Source of the DNA: Arthrobacter livingstonensis
GTDB taxonomy: Bacteria > Actinomycetota > Actinomycetes > Actinomycetales > Micrococcaceae
NCBI RefSeq assembly: GCF_003219815.1
Contig: NZ_QJVD01000016.1
Span: 59,604-123,603, forward strand
DNA length: 64,000 bases
Direction of reading: 5' to 3'
Numbering within the stretch: the stretch's first letter is position 1; every line of letters begins with the position of its first letter. A program made the position numbers and the translations under genes. Positions 40,469 through 51,250 of this stretch are shown here, piece after piece. The notes under the pieces are model-generated. The model saw only the letters and a program-made list of their open reading frames with translations, was not told the DNA's origin and ran no database searches.

Positions 40469-40952
40469 CTTTGTGTTTGACCTGTACTCCCGATGGGTGG
40501 TGCAGCGCTTCATCGGCAACGAGCCCCGCGTCATGGAAAGCCGCTCGGAAGCGGTGGAGCGCGTGGCCCGTTTCCAGGCCGTCGACCATGAGGTGCACGG
40601 CATCTGGGCCGTGACCCGCAAGGATGACGGGGATCCTGTGGGCGCCCTGCTCCTGAAACCCATTCCCGCCTCCGGTGAGGAACCGCTCCAGCCCTCCAAC
40701 GACGTCGAGATTGGCTGGCATCTCCATCCCGACCACTGGGGGAGCGGTTTTGCGTCCGAGGCGGCGCAGGCAGTGCTGGAGCATGCCTTCGCCCACGGGC
40801 TGGAGCGCGTGGTGGCGGTGACCAACCCCGCCAATGAGGCCTCCCAGAGCGTGTGCCGCCGCCTCGGCATGAAGGGAAAGGGCCTGTCCAAGAAGTACTA
40901 CAACGCCACCTGCGAACTGTTTGTGGCCAAGAAACCTGGGCTGAATTCCTAG
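40410..40952 (+). CDS. GNAT family N-acetyltransferase (RimJ/RimL type)
   Basis: 180 residues. Begins TITTERLILRPWQDSDVDFV, the typical RimL/RimJ N-terminus, with acetyl-CoA-binding region HPDHWGSGFASEAAQAVLEH and the C-terminal NEASQSVCRRLGMKGKG. It transfers an acetyl group to an unknown acceptor, often a ribosomal protein N-terminus or small amine. ATG 40410 overlaps the end of the degraded Clp_N gene, an arrangement that suggests genome rearrangement nearby. Confidence 0.85.
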   Translation: METITTERLILRPWQDSDVDFVFDLYSRWVVQRFIGNEPRVMESRSEAVERVARFQAVDHEVHGIWAVTRKDDGDPVGALLLKPIPASGEEPLQPSNDVEIGWHLHPDHWGSGFASEAAQAVLEHAFAHGLERVVAVTNPANEASQSVCRRLGMKGKGLSKKYYNATCELFVAKKPGLNS

Positions 40953-41201
40953 CCCGGGTGGTTGATGCCGCGGAGAAGATCGTGGTCGGCAGCACCACCG
41001 GACCATGCGGCATCTTGATGTGCCTTCGGCCGGCTTCGTCGCCACGTTTTCCGGAACGCAGCACCCAACGAACACTCCGGCCTCCGCTGGGTCGACACGG
41101 ACAAAGTCCTGAAACTGGACCCCAGCCACGCCGAATACGGGACTTTCCTGAGGGGATTCATCGCGGACGCGCACCTTCCCCAAGTTGAACCGAAGGGCAC
41201 C
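40953..41201 (+). pseudogene. Possible NUDIX-hydrolase remnant
   Basis: One frame reads PSAGFVATFSGTQHPTN and, after a shift near 41065, another reads EHSGLRWVDTDKVLKLDPSH and YGTFLRGFIADAHLP. Together they resemble the C-terminal part of a NUDIX protein, whose Nudix box region is missing. The second frame runs on into the next gene. Assignment is tentative. Confidence 0.3.
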
Positions 41202-41936
41202 ATGACTGAACCATTGCGCGGCGGGAACATGAACGCCGTGGAGCGCGACGGCTGCACCGTCACCCGCCATGCCGGGCCGTGGACGCCAACGGTCCACCGC
41301 TATCTGCGGTACCTGGCCCGCGCGGGCGTGGACTGGATCCCGCAGCCGCTGGGAGTTGAATGCGGGCGGGAGCGGCTGACATTTGTTGGGGGAGAGGTGC
41401 CGCTGTACCCGCTGCCCACATGGGTTTGGGAGGAAAGCGTGCTGGTCGACGGCGCCCGCAGGCTTCGCCAGCTGCACGACGCCAGCATCGGGTTCGGCAT
41501 GGACGGCGCTGTATGGCAGTCCCCGGCCAAGGTCCCGGCGGAAGTTATCTGCCACAACGACTTTGCCCCGCACAACCTGGCCTTTGCAGCGGGCCAGCTG
41601 ACTGGTGCCATTGACTTTGACATGTGCTCGCCGGGCCCCCGGCTCTGGGACCTCGCCTACTTCGCAACCCGCGCCGTCCCCCTGACGCAGGATCCGCCGT
41701 CGAACGCTCCAGGGATGAACCACGCGCGCAGGCGCGTCCAAGTCATTTTGGCTGCCTACGGCTCCGAGGAGACATGGGAAGACGTGGTGCGGGTGGCCGT
41801 CATCAGGTTGTGGGACCTGGCGGACATGTCCAGGGTGAAGGCGGTTGAGCTCGGCAAGCCGGAACTGAACGGCGACGCCGACATGTACGAGCGCGACGCC
41901 CGGTTCCTGGCAGCCGTGTCGACGGAGGCGGAATGA
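41202..41936 (+). CDS. Phosphotransferase (APH/choline-kinase-like)
   Basis: 244 residues. The catalytic loop VICHNDFAPHNLAF carries Asp and Asn, and the metal-binding GAIDFDMCSPGPRLWDLAYF is the DFG-like block. These define the aminoglycoside phosphotransferase fold; substrates range from antibiotics to small alcohols and cannot be told here. The N-terminal ATP-binding lobe is shorter than usual, perhaps abbreviated. Start at ATG 41202 or 41229. Its stop overlaps the next start (ATGA), forming a two-gene unit with the following GNAT. Confidence 0.8.
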   Translation: MTEPLRGGNMNAVERDGCTVTRHAGPWTPTVHRYLRYLARAGVDWIPQPLGVECGRERLTFVGGEVPLYPLPTWVWEESVLVDGARRLRQLHDASIGFGMDGAVWQSPAKVPAEVICHNDFAPHNLAFAAGQLTGAIDFDMCSPGPRLWDLAYFATRAVPLTQDPPSNAPGMNHARRRVQVILAAYGSEETWEDVVRVAVIRLWDLADMSRVKAVELGKPELNGDADMYERDARFLAAVSTEAE

Positions 41937-42367
41937 CGGGACCCGCGGCAGCGATTGACTACGAGGCTGCGGCCCGCCCAACCCTCCCGGAGCTGCTGGA
42001 GTTGTTCGATGCCGTCGGCTGGACCACTTATACAAAGGAACCGGAGGCCCTGGCTGCGGCGGTGCGCGGTTCCTCCACGGTTGTGGCCGCCAGGTCAGGC
42101 GGTCTGCTGGTGGGCCTGGCCCGCGTCATCTCCGACGGCGCCACCATCTGCTACCTGCAGGACGTCCTCGTGCACCCCGGCTTTCAACGCCTGGGGGTTG
42201 GCCGCGAATTGGTGGTCCGGGTGCTGGCCCCGTATGCGAAGGTGCGTCAAAAGGTGCTGCTGACCGACGGCGAGCCTGGTCAGAGAGCGTTCTACCAGTG
42301 GCTTGGATACCAGGAAACGGTTGATTTTCACGGGGGAGCGGTGCGGGCCTTTGTACGATTCGACTGA
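41933..42367 (+). CDS. GNAT family N-acetyltransferase
   Basis: 144 residues with a compact GNAT fold: LPELLELFDAVGWTTYTKEP at the start, acetyl-CoA-binding VLVHPGFQRLGVGRELVVRV, and FYQWLGYQETVDFHGGAVRA at the end. ATG 41933 overlaps the upstream phosphotransferase stop. The pair looks like a small-molecule modification unit, but the substrate is unknown. Confidence 0.82.
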   Translation: MTGPAAAIDYEAAARPTLPELLELFDAVGWTTYTKEPEALAAAVRGSSTVVAARSGGLLVGLARVISDGATICYLQDVLVHPGFQRLGVGRELVVRVLAPYAKVRQKVLLTDGEPGQRAFYQWLGYQETVDFHGGAVRAFVRFD

Positions 42368-42394
42368 TTTCCGGCTCTCGGCGGAGGCAGGATA

Positions 42395-42829
42395 ATGGCA
42401 GCGCAGCTGATCCTGGTCAACGGCCTGCCGGCCTCGGGCAAGTCAACCTTGGCGCGGGCCTTGGGGAGCCACCTGGACATTCCGGTCATTTCAAAGGATG
42501 CCATCAAGGAACCGCTGGCCGACATCACCGTCGGCACCGTGGGACGCACGGCGTTGGGTGCCCTCGCCTCCGACACGATGTGGCGGCTGGCGGGACTGGT
42601 CCCCGGGCGCGCCATCGTGGAATCGTGGTGGTTCGGTCCGCGTGACTTGGACTATGTGAAGCAGGGTCTCATTGCGGCGGGAACCCCGGCAATGGTTGAA
42701 GTCTGGTGTGAGGTTCCCGCGCGGCTGGCCTGGGAGCGGTACTTGGCCCGGCAGCCGATCCCGTGGCGCGATGCCCCGCCTACCTGCCGTTCAAGCCCGA
42801 GCTTGCGCTGCGGGCGGCCTGGCGGATGA
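42395..42829 (+). pseudogene. Truncated P-loop kinase
   Basis: The N-terminal 125 residues are a clear P-loop small-molecule kinase: LILVNGLPASGKSTLARALG, ISKDAIKEPLAD and the helix WERYLARQPIPWRD. At about residue 128 similarity stops and the frame continues antisense into the S53 protease gene for about 17 codons of unrelated sequence. The kinase has therefore lost its C-terminal half, probably in the event that placed the protease gene next to it. Confidence 0.6.
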
Positions 42830-44213
42830 ACGAATCGGCGAAACCGCTCAGCTTGGGTGTTCCCCAGCCCGTGGCCGCGTCCCATCCGGCACCGGCGCTA
42901 AACCCGGCGATGGGCGGCTGGGCGTTGTTGCCGACCGTCACATCGTGGAGCACGGCCGGGTATATCAGCTTCGCGGCGCCCAGCGCGTACAGGGTTGGAT
43001 TGAGGAAGCCCAACGCGAATCCCGCGCGCTGGTTCAGGTCCGCAACCACTCCGGCCCAGGCAGGCGAGCCTTCGCTGGTGCCGCCAAAGATGTAGTAGCC
43101 GTTGTTGCCGGCACCCAGGAAACCAAGGTGGACAAGCACACCCGTATTGGGATCCGCATTAAAGGAAATGTCCGGGACGGCACGCTGTCCGGCCAGGATC
43201 CGCTGGTCCTGCCTCGGCAGCAGCCGCTGGTAAAACGGTTCGGCCGTTGCCTTGCTGACGCCGCCGCCGGTGGCCGAACCGATGCCGTCATTCCACACCG
43301 TTTCGCTCTGGTAGGCACCGGTGGTGCTTGCATACAGGCTGGTTCCGCCCACGGCAGTGACCCACGGTGAGATGGCGGGGAAATTGACTGTCGGGTACGG
43401 ATATGTGGAGCCGTCCACCGCGACGTTGGCGGTCCCGGAATCTCCCGTGGAGCCCAGGAACGTGACGCCGCGCAGCGTGGACTGGCGGTAGAACGCATTG
43501 AACTGCGCCATCACAGCCCGGCCCGACGTCGTCAGGAGTGTCTCTTCCGTGGCTGCCCAGCTTTGCGAAACGATCTTGCCCAGGTGGTGGTTGACGGCAT
43601 ATTGCTCAAGCTGCAGGAATTCGGGCAGGCCCTGCACGCCCTCCGTTTCCGACACCGGACTGGTCATCACCACGATGCCGGCGCCCGGCGCCATGGCATG
43701 TGCCCACTGGACATCCAGGGAAGTCTCCTCCGCCCAGCCAAGCATGTCGTTGTTGGACGGATCGAACGGCACCGTCCCGAGGGGGGCGAGCACCTTAAGG
43801 CTGGGCGGGGCGGGCAGTCCGAAGTCGGCGTCGAACACCGCCAGGTCCGCCTCCAGCGTCGGGCTTCCATAAGAGTCAATGATGACAATTGTCTGCCCCG
43901 CCCCGGTGTAGCCCTTGTTGAGGAGCGGCGTGAGCCCGTAGGCCTGCCTGATCTCCTGCGGGCTGTAGCAGGGGACACCAATCTGCGCCCTGCACTGTGC
44001 GTCGCTCGGTGCAACTTTTGGCCCGGTGATGTGCAGTGGCAGGCTGGCATGCAGGGATACTGCGAGAGTGCCGGGCGGCGGCGCAAGGGGAACGGATCCA
44101 CCCCGGGCGGTTGCCCCGGGGCCCCACACCATGGCCATCGCCACCGTGAGGAGCAGGACAGAAATGAAACACCAAAACGCACGCAAATGCAGTCGAATTG
44201 CCATGACCGCCAC
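42780..44213 (-). CDS. Secreted S53 serine-carboxyl peptidase (sedolisin/kumamolisin-like)
   Basis: 477 residues. A signal peptide (about 1-36, LRAFWCFISVLLLTVAMAMV) is followed by the mature S53 domain. Catalytic Glu and Asp are in GWAEETSLDVQWAH, the oxyanion Asp in STGDSGT, and the nucleophile Ser in FGGTSEGSPAWAG. The S53 propeptide normally found before the catalytic domain is absent or very short, a possible sign of truncation or of a pro-less subgroup. Many S53 enzymes are active in acid. Starts at GTG 44213 or ATG 44204. Confidence 0.88.
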   Translation of the reverse strand: MAVMAIRLHLRAFWCFISVLLLTVAMAMVWGPGATARGGSVPLAPPPGTLAVSLHASLPLHITGPKVAPSDAQCRAQIGVPCYSPQEIRQAYGLTPLLNKGYTGAGQTIVIIDSYGSPTLEADLAVFDADFGLPAPPSLKVLAPLGTVPFDPSNNDMLGWAEETSLDVQWAHAMAPGAGIVVMTSPVSETEGVQGLPEFLQLEQYAVNHHLGKIVSQSWAATEETLLTTSGRAVMAQFNAFYRQSTLRGVTFLGSTGDSGTANVAVDGSTYPYPTVNFPAISPWVTAVGGTSLYASTTGAYQSETVWNDGIGSATGGGVSKATAEPFYQRLLPRQDQRILAGQRAVPDISFNADPNTGVLVHLGFLGAGNNGYYIFGGTSEGSPAWAGVVADLNQRAGFALGFLNPTLYALGAAKLIYPAVLHDVTVGNNAQPPIAGFSAGAGWDAATGWGTPKLSGFADSFIRQAARSASSGLNGR

Positions 44214-44295
44214 CCCATTATCAGAGTAATGTTACAGGAACGTTATACGCGCCCACCGGACCGTCTGCAATGAATTAAATGGAATTGGCAAACTC

Positions 44296-44936
44296 ATGTC
44301 CCATTCGGGTTCAAGTGTTCCAAAACGACAGGGCGGTGCCAACCCGGTGTTGCAATCGCCAAAACCAGGGGAGGTGGGCCCGCTGCAGACGCCAGGCAAC
44401 GCTGACGGACGGAATGGGCCGCCCAACGGGGGCCGGCACCTGCTTCCGAATGGACGCACCCTTATCCGGCGGGCGACGGACGGCGACATCGCCGGGACGC
44501 TGCCGTCAACAGGGCTTCCGGGCGCCCGCCAGGGAGCGTTGCCGCATTGCATCTGGCGGTACGCGACCCTCACCGCCTGGTCCTCGTCGCCACGGCAGGC
44601 GAAGTCGTCATGGGCTGGGGCAAGACCCACTATTGGGATAAGCCGGACGGAGCGGCTCCGGTCGGCCATTATTTGGGCGGCATTGTTATCCGGCCGGAAC
44701 TTCGACGGCGTGGGCTGGCCACGGCCTTGACCCAAACGCGCCTGGACTGGATCTGGGCGCGCGCGGGCGAAGCATTCTATGTGGTCAATGCCTCCAACCT
44801 GTCCTCGATCGAGCTCCACCGGCAATGGGGCTTTGCGGAGGCGGCACGGGCACCAAGGTGCCACACCACCGGCTTCACCGGCGGCGTCGGGCTGCTCATG
44901 CGTGCCGTGCGGCCCGCCCCGGCGGACCTTCGATAG
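44296..44936 (+). pseudogene. Frameshifted GNAT acetyltransferase, paralogue of the gene at 56.7 kb
   Basis: The first frame carries GRTLIRRATDGDIAG; after a single shift at about 44494-44496 the second frame reads DAAVNRASGRPPGSVAALHL, then EVVMGWGKTHYWDK, HYLGGIVIRPELRRRGLATA, RLDWIWARAGEAFYVVNASN and TTGFTGGVGLLMRA. The intact relative at 56692-57231 shares WGKTH.W, HYLGG, RLDWIWGRA and TTSFTGGVGLLMQA. The intact homologue gives the frame and shows the lesion lies in the N-terminal quarter. The 5' end is uncertain. Confidence 0.7.
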
Positions 44937-45111
44937 AGGAGCAGACCGCAATGTCCCGGAACGTCGCCGTCTTTCCCCGGTGGAAAAATTGCTGGCGAAA
45001 CCGGCGGCGGCATGTGGGCAGGATTCAAGAAGCGCCACCCGCGCCGGGCACCTAGAGTTGAATTCGACAGCACACACCGGGCCGCCATGGCCCACCATTG
45101 AAGGAGTCGTC

Positions 45112-45483
45112 ATGACCGGTTCACCCAGGCAGGAATCGAACACTGAAGGAATTAAGATCGTGCTGCATCCGGTCAGCGACCTGGCGGCGGCCAAGCGGGT
45201 GTACGCTGCCTTGCTCGGCATGGAGCCGCAGGCGGACTCGCCGTACTACGTCGGCTTCGATGCCGCAGGGCAGCACATCGGACTGGTGCCCAATGGCGGT
45301 CCGCAGGCCATGGCCGCGCCGGTGGCCTACTGGCAGGTGGCGGACATCGAGGCCAAGCTGGCCGAACTGACCGCCGCGGGTGCCACCGTGACGGAACCGG
45401 CCCACAACGTCGGCGGCACCCGCTGGGTGGCGAGCGTCACCGATCCCGACGGCAATGTACTGGGCGTCGTCGAGGACCGCTGA
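45112..45483 (+). CDS. VOC/glyoxalase-fold protein
   Basis: 123 residues, a two-module vicinal-oxygen-chelate fold: IKIVLHPVSDLAAAKRVYAA at the start, YWQVADIEAKLAELTAAGA in the middle and ASVTDPDGNVLGVVED at the end. Members include glyoxalases, dioxygenases and drug-binding resistance proteins; the metal ligands here are not obvious, so a binding role is as likely as catalysis. ATG 45112 follows AAGGAGTCGTC. A longer open frame upstream overlaps the GNAT pseudogene and is not used. Confidence 0.82.
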   Translation: MTGSPRQESNTEGIKIVLHPVSDLAAAKRVYAALLGMEPQADSPYYVGFDAAGQHIGLVPNGGPQAMAAPVAYWQVADIEAKLAELTAAGATVTEPAHNVGGTRWVASVTDPDGNVLGVVEDR

Positions 45484-45551
45484 GCGCCGGCGTCGTCCTG
45501 GGGCACCGATAAAGTAGACAGCAACAACCAGCCACAGGGAAACGAGCCAGC

Positions 45552-47942
<2,391 letters not shown>

Positions 47943-47989
47943 ACCGGCACCGGCGGTCCGGCCGGCGGCAGGGGAGTGGACCCCTGCCC

Positions 47990-48751
47990 TTAAGCGATCC
48001 TGCGCCGGTAGGCGGCCATGGCAAGGACATAGGCGAGAATGAGAATTCCCAGGCACCAGGCGAGTGCAACCCAGATGTCACTGCCGGCCGGCCGTTGGGC
48101 AAACAGATCCTGAATCGTGTTGACGATGGAGGTCACCGGCTGGTTCTCAGCAAAGACCCGTACGGGACCCGGCATGGTGCTGGTGGGGACGAAGGCCGAG
48201 CTGATGAACGGCAGGAAGATCAGCGGGTAGGAGAATCCACTGGCACCGTCCACGGACTTCGCTGACAGGGCGGCGAGAACGGCAATCCAGGTGAGCGCCA
48301 GGGTGAACAGCGCCAGGATGCCGGCAACCGCAAGCCAGGCCAGGGGACCCGCCGAAGTACGGAACCCCATTACAAGCGCCACGACCACAATGATCACGAG
48401 CGTGAGCCCGTTGGATACCAGCGAGGTCAGGACATGTGCCCACAGCACGGAGGACCGTGCGATCGGCATGGAGTGGAAGCGCTCGAAAATTCCGCTGTTC
48501 AGGTCGTTAAACAACCGAAGGGCTGTGTACGCGATGCCCGACGCGATGGCGATCAGCATGATTCCGGGCAGCAGGTAGTTCACGTAGTTGCCGGCGCCTG
48601 TCTTAATTGCACCGCCAAACACATAGACGAAGAGCAGCATGAGGGCGATCGGCGTGATCGCAGTCGTGATGATGGTGTCCAGGCTGCGGGTGATGTGGCG
48701 CATGGAGCGGCCCAGCAGGACGCCCGTGTCCGCGAAGAAGTATTTGCTCAT
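47990..48751 (-). CDS. ABC-2 type transporter permease
   Basis: 253 residues with six membrane segments, of the DrrB-like ABC2 family: MRHITRSLDTIITTAITPIA at the start, LPGIMLIAIASGIAYTALRL and FSYPLIFLPFISSAFVPTST in the core. It is the membrane partner of the ATPase encoded directly upstream; the two genes overlap by four bases (ATGA). The pair likely exports a small hydrophobic compound or drug. Confidence 0.9.
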   Translation of the reverse strand: MSKYFFADTGVLLGRSMRHITRSLDTIITTAITPIALMLLFVYVFGGAIKTGAGNYVNYLLPGIMLIAIASGIAYTALRLFNDLNSGIFERFHSMPIARSSVLWAHVLTSLVSNGLTLVIIVVVALVMGFRTSAGPLAWLAVAGILALFTLALTWIAVLAALSAKSVDGASGFSYPLIFLPFISSAFVPTSTMPGPVRVFAENQPVTSIVNTIQDLFAQRPAGSDIWVALAWCLGILILAYVLAMAAYRRRIA

Positions 48752-49545
48752 GGCTGGTCCTTGGTTGCTTCGTCCTTGCCGTCATTGCCGACAAGTGCGA
48801 GGAAGATGTCCTCGAGGCTCGGCTGCTTTTCCACGTACTCGACCTTCGCCGGAGGGAGCAGTTGTTTCAGCTCGGCGAGCGTGCCGTTGGCGATGATGCG
48901 CCCCTGATGAAGAATGGCGATCCGGTCGGCGAGTTGCTCGGCCTCGTCAAGGTACTGTGTGGTGAGCAGAACGGTGGTGCCCTGATGGGCAAGATCCTTA
49001 ATGACCCGCCACACTTCGATGCGTGCTTCGGGGTCGAGACCCGTGGTCGGCTCATCAAGGAAGATCACTCGCGGTTGCCCGATCAGACTCATCGCGATGT
49101 CAAGGCGGCGGCGCATGCCGCCTGAATATGTTGACACCTTGCGCGATGCCGCCTCGGCAAGCTTGAAGCGGGCGAGAAGAGTATCCGCCACGTGGCCGGG
49201 GTCAAGCAGATGCCGCAACTTGGCAACCAGTACCAGGTTCTCCCTGCCGGTGAGGATTTCATCGACCGCGGTGAACTGCCCCGTCAGGCTGATGGATTCG
49301 CGAACCTTGACCGGTTGCGTCGCGACGTCGAAGCCGTTGACGGAGGCTGTGCCGGCGTCCGGCCTCAGAAGCGTGGACGAGATTCGCACGATAGTGGTCT
49401 TTCCGGCCCCGTTCGAGCCCAGAAGGGCGAAGATGCGCCCCGGTGCCACATCGAATGTCACGCCGCGCAGCACGTGCAATTCCTTGTAGGACTTTTCCAG
49501 GTCCTGCACTTCAATGGCGGGCAGCTGTATCTGATGCGTTGTCAT
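48748..49545 (-). CDS. ABC transporter ATP-binding protein (DrrA-like)
   Basis: 265 residues. Walker A LLGSNGAGKTTIVRI, signature TYSGGMRRRLDIAM, Walker B VIFLDEPTTGLDPEAR and H-loop TTQYLDEAEQLADRIAIL. This is the daunorubicin-exporter-like subfamily with the extra C-terminal domain after residue 220. It powers the permease next to it. It is transcribed from the PadR-controlled promoter with a DUF1048 gene between. Confidence 0.93.
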   Translation of the reverse strand: MTTHQIQLPAIEVQDLEKSYKELHVLRGVTFDVAPGRIFALLGSNGAGKTTIVRISSTLLRPDAGTASVNGFDVATQPVKVRESISLTGQFTAVDEILTGRENLVLVAKLRHLLDPGHVADTLLARFKLAEAASRKVSTYSGGMRRRLDIAMSLIGQPRVIFLDEPTTGLDPEARIEVWRVIKDLAHQGTTVLLTTQYLDEAEQLADRIAILHQGRIIANGTLAELKQLLPPAKVEYVEKQPSLEDIFLALVGNDGKDEATKDQP

Positions 49546-49568
49546 GGGGATTTCCTTTCCCGCTCCCG

Positions 49569-49934
49569 TTACGGTTCGTTGTCCGCGACGCCGTTAATCG
49601 CGTCGGTGAGCCGCTTCCGCTCCTTGTTGATCCACTGGCCCTCCGAGTAGTTCGCCAGGAACGTCTCCGCGAACTCGACGGCGTCTTCCCCGACGATGTC
49701 GCGGACCGTGGTTCCATTCGCGGCGCTCTGCTCAAAGAGATCGGCGAGATCCTCCATCATCGACACCAGGGTTTCCCCTTTTGTGATGGACCCGAAGTAC
49801 ATCAGGTACCGGTCCAGCGCCTCGATCGCCGTGCGGTAGTCCGCGGGAAGCGCCTTGGTGCGGGCCTTGCACTGCTTGTACTGCTTCTTTTGCTCGAGCG
49901 AGCCGGTGACCAGCTCGATCCAATTCTTGGCCAT
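49569..49934 (-). CDS. DUF1048 family protein
   Basis: 121 residues, helical. The core WIELVTGSLEQKKQYKQCKA, then ALPADYRTAIEALDRYLMYF, matches DUF1048, a family that nearly always sits between a PadR regulator and an ABC exporter. Function is not established; it may form a small helical accessory for the transporter or modulate the regulator. ATG 49934 is preferred over a longer upstream frame that overlaps the regulator gene. It starts two bases past the PadR stop. Confidence 0.85.
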   Translation of the reverse strand: MAKNWIELVTGSLEQKKQYKQCKARTKALPADYRTAIEALDRYLMYFGSITKGETLVSMMEDLADLFEQSAANGTTVRDIVGEDAVEFAETFLANYSEGQWINKERKRLTDAINGVADNEP

Positions 49935-49936
49935 GG

Positions 49937-50266
49937 CTATTTCCCTTCCTCCTTCAGCTGTCCCAGCCGTTCGGCCAGGAAGCCCCATGTCGTCCAAAAC
50001 TCTTCAAGGTATTCCCGTCCGGGGACGTTCAGTGAGTACACCTTGCGTGGCGGACCCTTCTCTGACGGGACCTTCTCCACCTCGACGAGGCCGTTGCGTT
50101 CAATCCTGACGAGCAGTGCGTACACGGTGCCTTCGGCAATATCGGTGAATCCCTGCTCCCGCAGCCGCTGCGTGATCTCGTATCCGTACGCGGGCTGCAC
50201 GGAAAGGATGGCAAGGACGATGCCTTCGAGCGTGCCCTTGAGCATCTCCGTTATTTGCTTGCCCAC
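49937..50266 (-). CDS. PadR-family transcriptional regulator
   Basis: 109 residues: a winged helix (LKGTLEGIVLAILSVQPAYG, then YEITQRLREQGF, EGTVYALLVRIERNGLVEVE) and a C-terminal dimerisation helix. PadR repressors respond to drugs or phenolic acids and usually repress their own operon. The start is GTG 50266 after a strong AAGGAGG site. The palindrome 33 bases upstream is its likely operator. It heads the operon padR-DUF1048-ABC ATPase-ABC permease. Confidence 0.92.
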   Translation of the reverse strand: MGKQITEMLKGTLEGIVLAILSVQPAYGYEITQRLREQGFTDIAEGTVYALLVRIERNGLVEVEKVPSEKGPPRKVYSLNVPGREYLEEFWTTWGFLAERLGQLKEEGK

Positions 50267-50298
50267 TCTGCTCCTCCTTCAACTACTCTGTGTTACTA

Positions 50299-50317
50299 GC
50301 TACTAGTATATAGTAGC
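50299..50317. promoter_or_regulatory. PadR operator palindrome
   Basis: GCTACTAGTATATAGTAGC at 50299-50317 is a perfect 7-bp inverted repeat around GTATA, followed by a further partial half-site (GTAGC at about 50324). It lies between the start codon of the PadR gene and its promoter region. AT-rich palindromes of this form are typical PadR targets. Confidence 0.75.
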
Positions 50318-51250
50318 GTTAAGTAGCAGGAGCGCAACACCCCCAACGAGGATAAACTTCGACGGAGTTTCTGTCGGCCTTGCTGCCGGCCTTGCCTTCG
50401 GCGCGATGGGGGAGCGCGAGGGCTGTTCCACCAATCAGCGTCCCGAGTCCCAATGCGAAATCATCGATGCGCCACAGGTGAGAGTTGCTCTCGCTTGAAC
50501 GGCGGGCGAAGCCGCAGGCCACCCCGATCGAATTCCTTGTCAAAATGGTTCGGCGCCGGGTTGCGGGCGTCGGCTTGCGAAATAGTCAGGGCGCTTCAAA
50601 TGATGCGAATTCTTGTTTCGCCGCCCGACGAAGGCTGGTCGGAATCATCCGGGAGATGGATAAGCTGATCTTCAGCGGAGGGACATGGCTCACGATTTGC
50701 CCGCCGCGCCTGGACGCTAAACTTGAGCCTGTTTTGAACGCCGGAATGTGTACTGGTTTACCGCCGATAATCTACATTATGTAAAGTAGATGTGTAACTG
50801 ATCCTTCTGACAGTTGTCCCCTGACGCCACAACCGGTCATCTGTCGGATTCCTGGATGATCCGCTTCGAGAATTCCCTCCCATCCGACGCACCGCCGCTT
50901 ACCAGCGGCAACACAACTTTGCGGGCCTGTGGCGCTGTGCAACGAACCGGTGCCATGTTGGGTTTGAGTACTGGTGTGATCGTGACCACTGATGCGCTTG
51001 GACCTTGATCCAGGCATGGTGGGTGTGGCTTCGCAGCCCTTTGGGATTACCCTTCCGGCCTCGCTCCCCCAGGCTTCACCCCATCGGCACTTAAGCGGCC
51101 ACCCACGGTTCCCTCGACGAGACCAAGGCATCGCTCGTGCTGACGGAGTGGCCGGACAAGCTCCGCTTGTGCTGTCGGCCATTGAAACGTTGGAGCCGGT
51201 TGAAAGGGAGGATGACGCCGCGTGTCCGCAGTGTCATCCCCCTGCGTCCG
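50318..51250. other. About 930 bases without a supportable gene
   Basis: Only short, unconvincing frames occur on either strand. On the minus strand near 50350-50470 a fragment reads DFALGLGTLIGGTALALPH, possibly the end of a lost membrane gene. A small hairpin ATCTAC/GTAGAT lies at 50771-50792. The rest shows no recognisable protein or RNA. It has the look of eroded DNA between two regulatory units. Confidence 0.5.

Noticed and set aside
44951-45055. A 34-codon frame between the GNAT pseudogene and the VOC gene
   Set aside because: Basic, no ribosome site, no context; likely chance.
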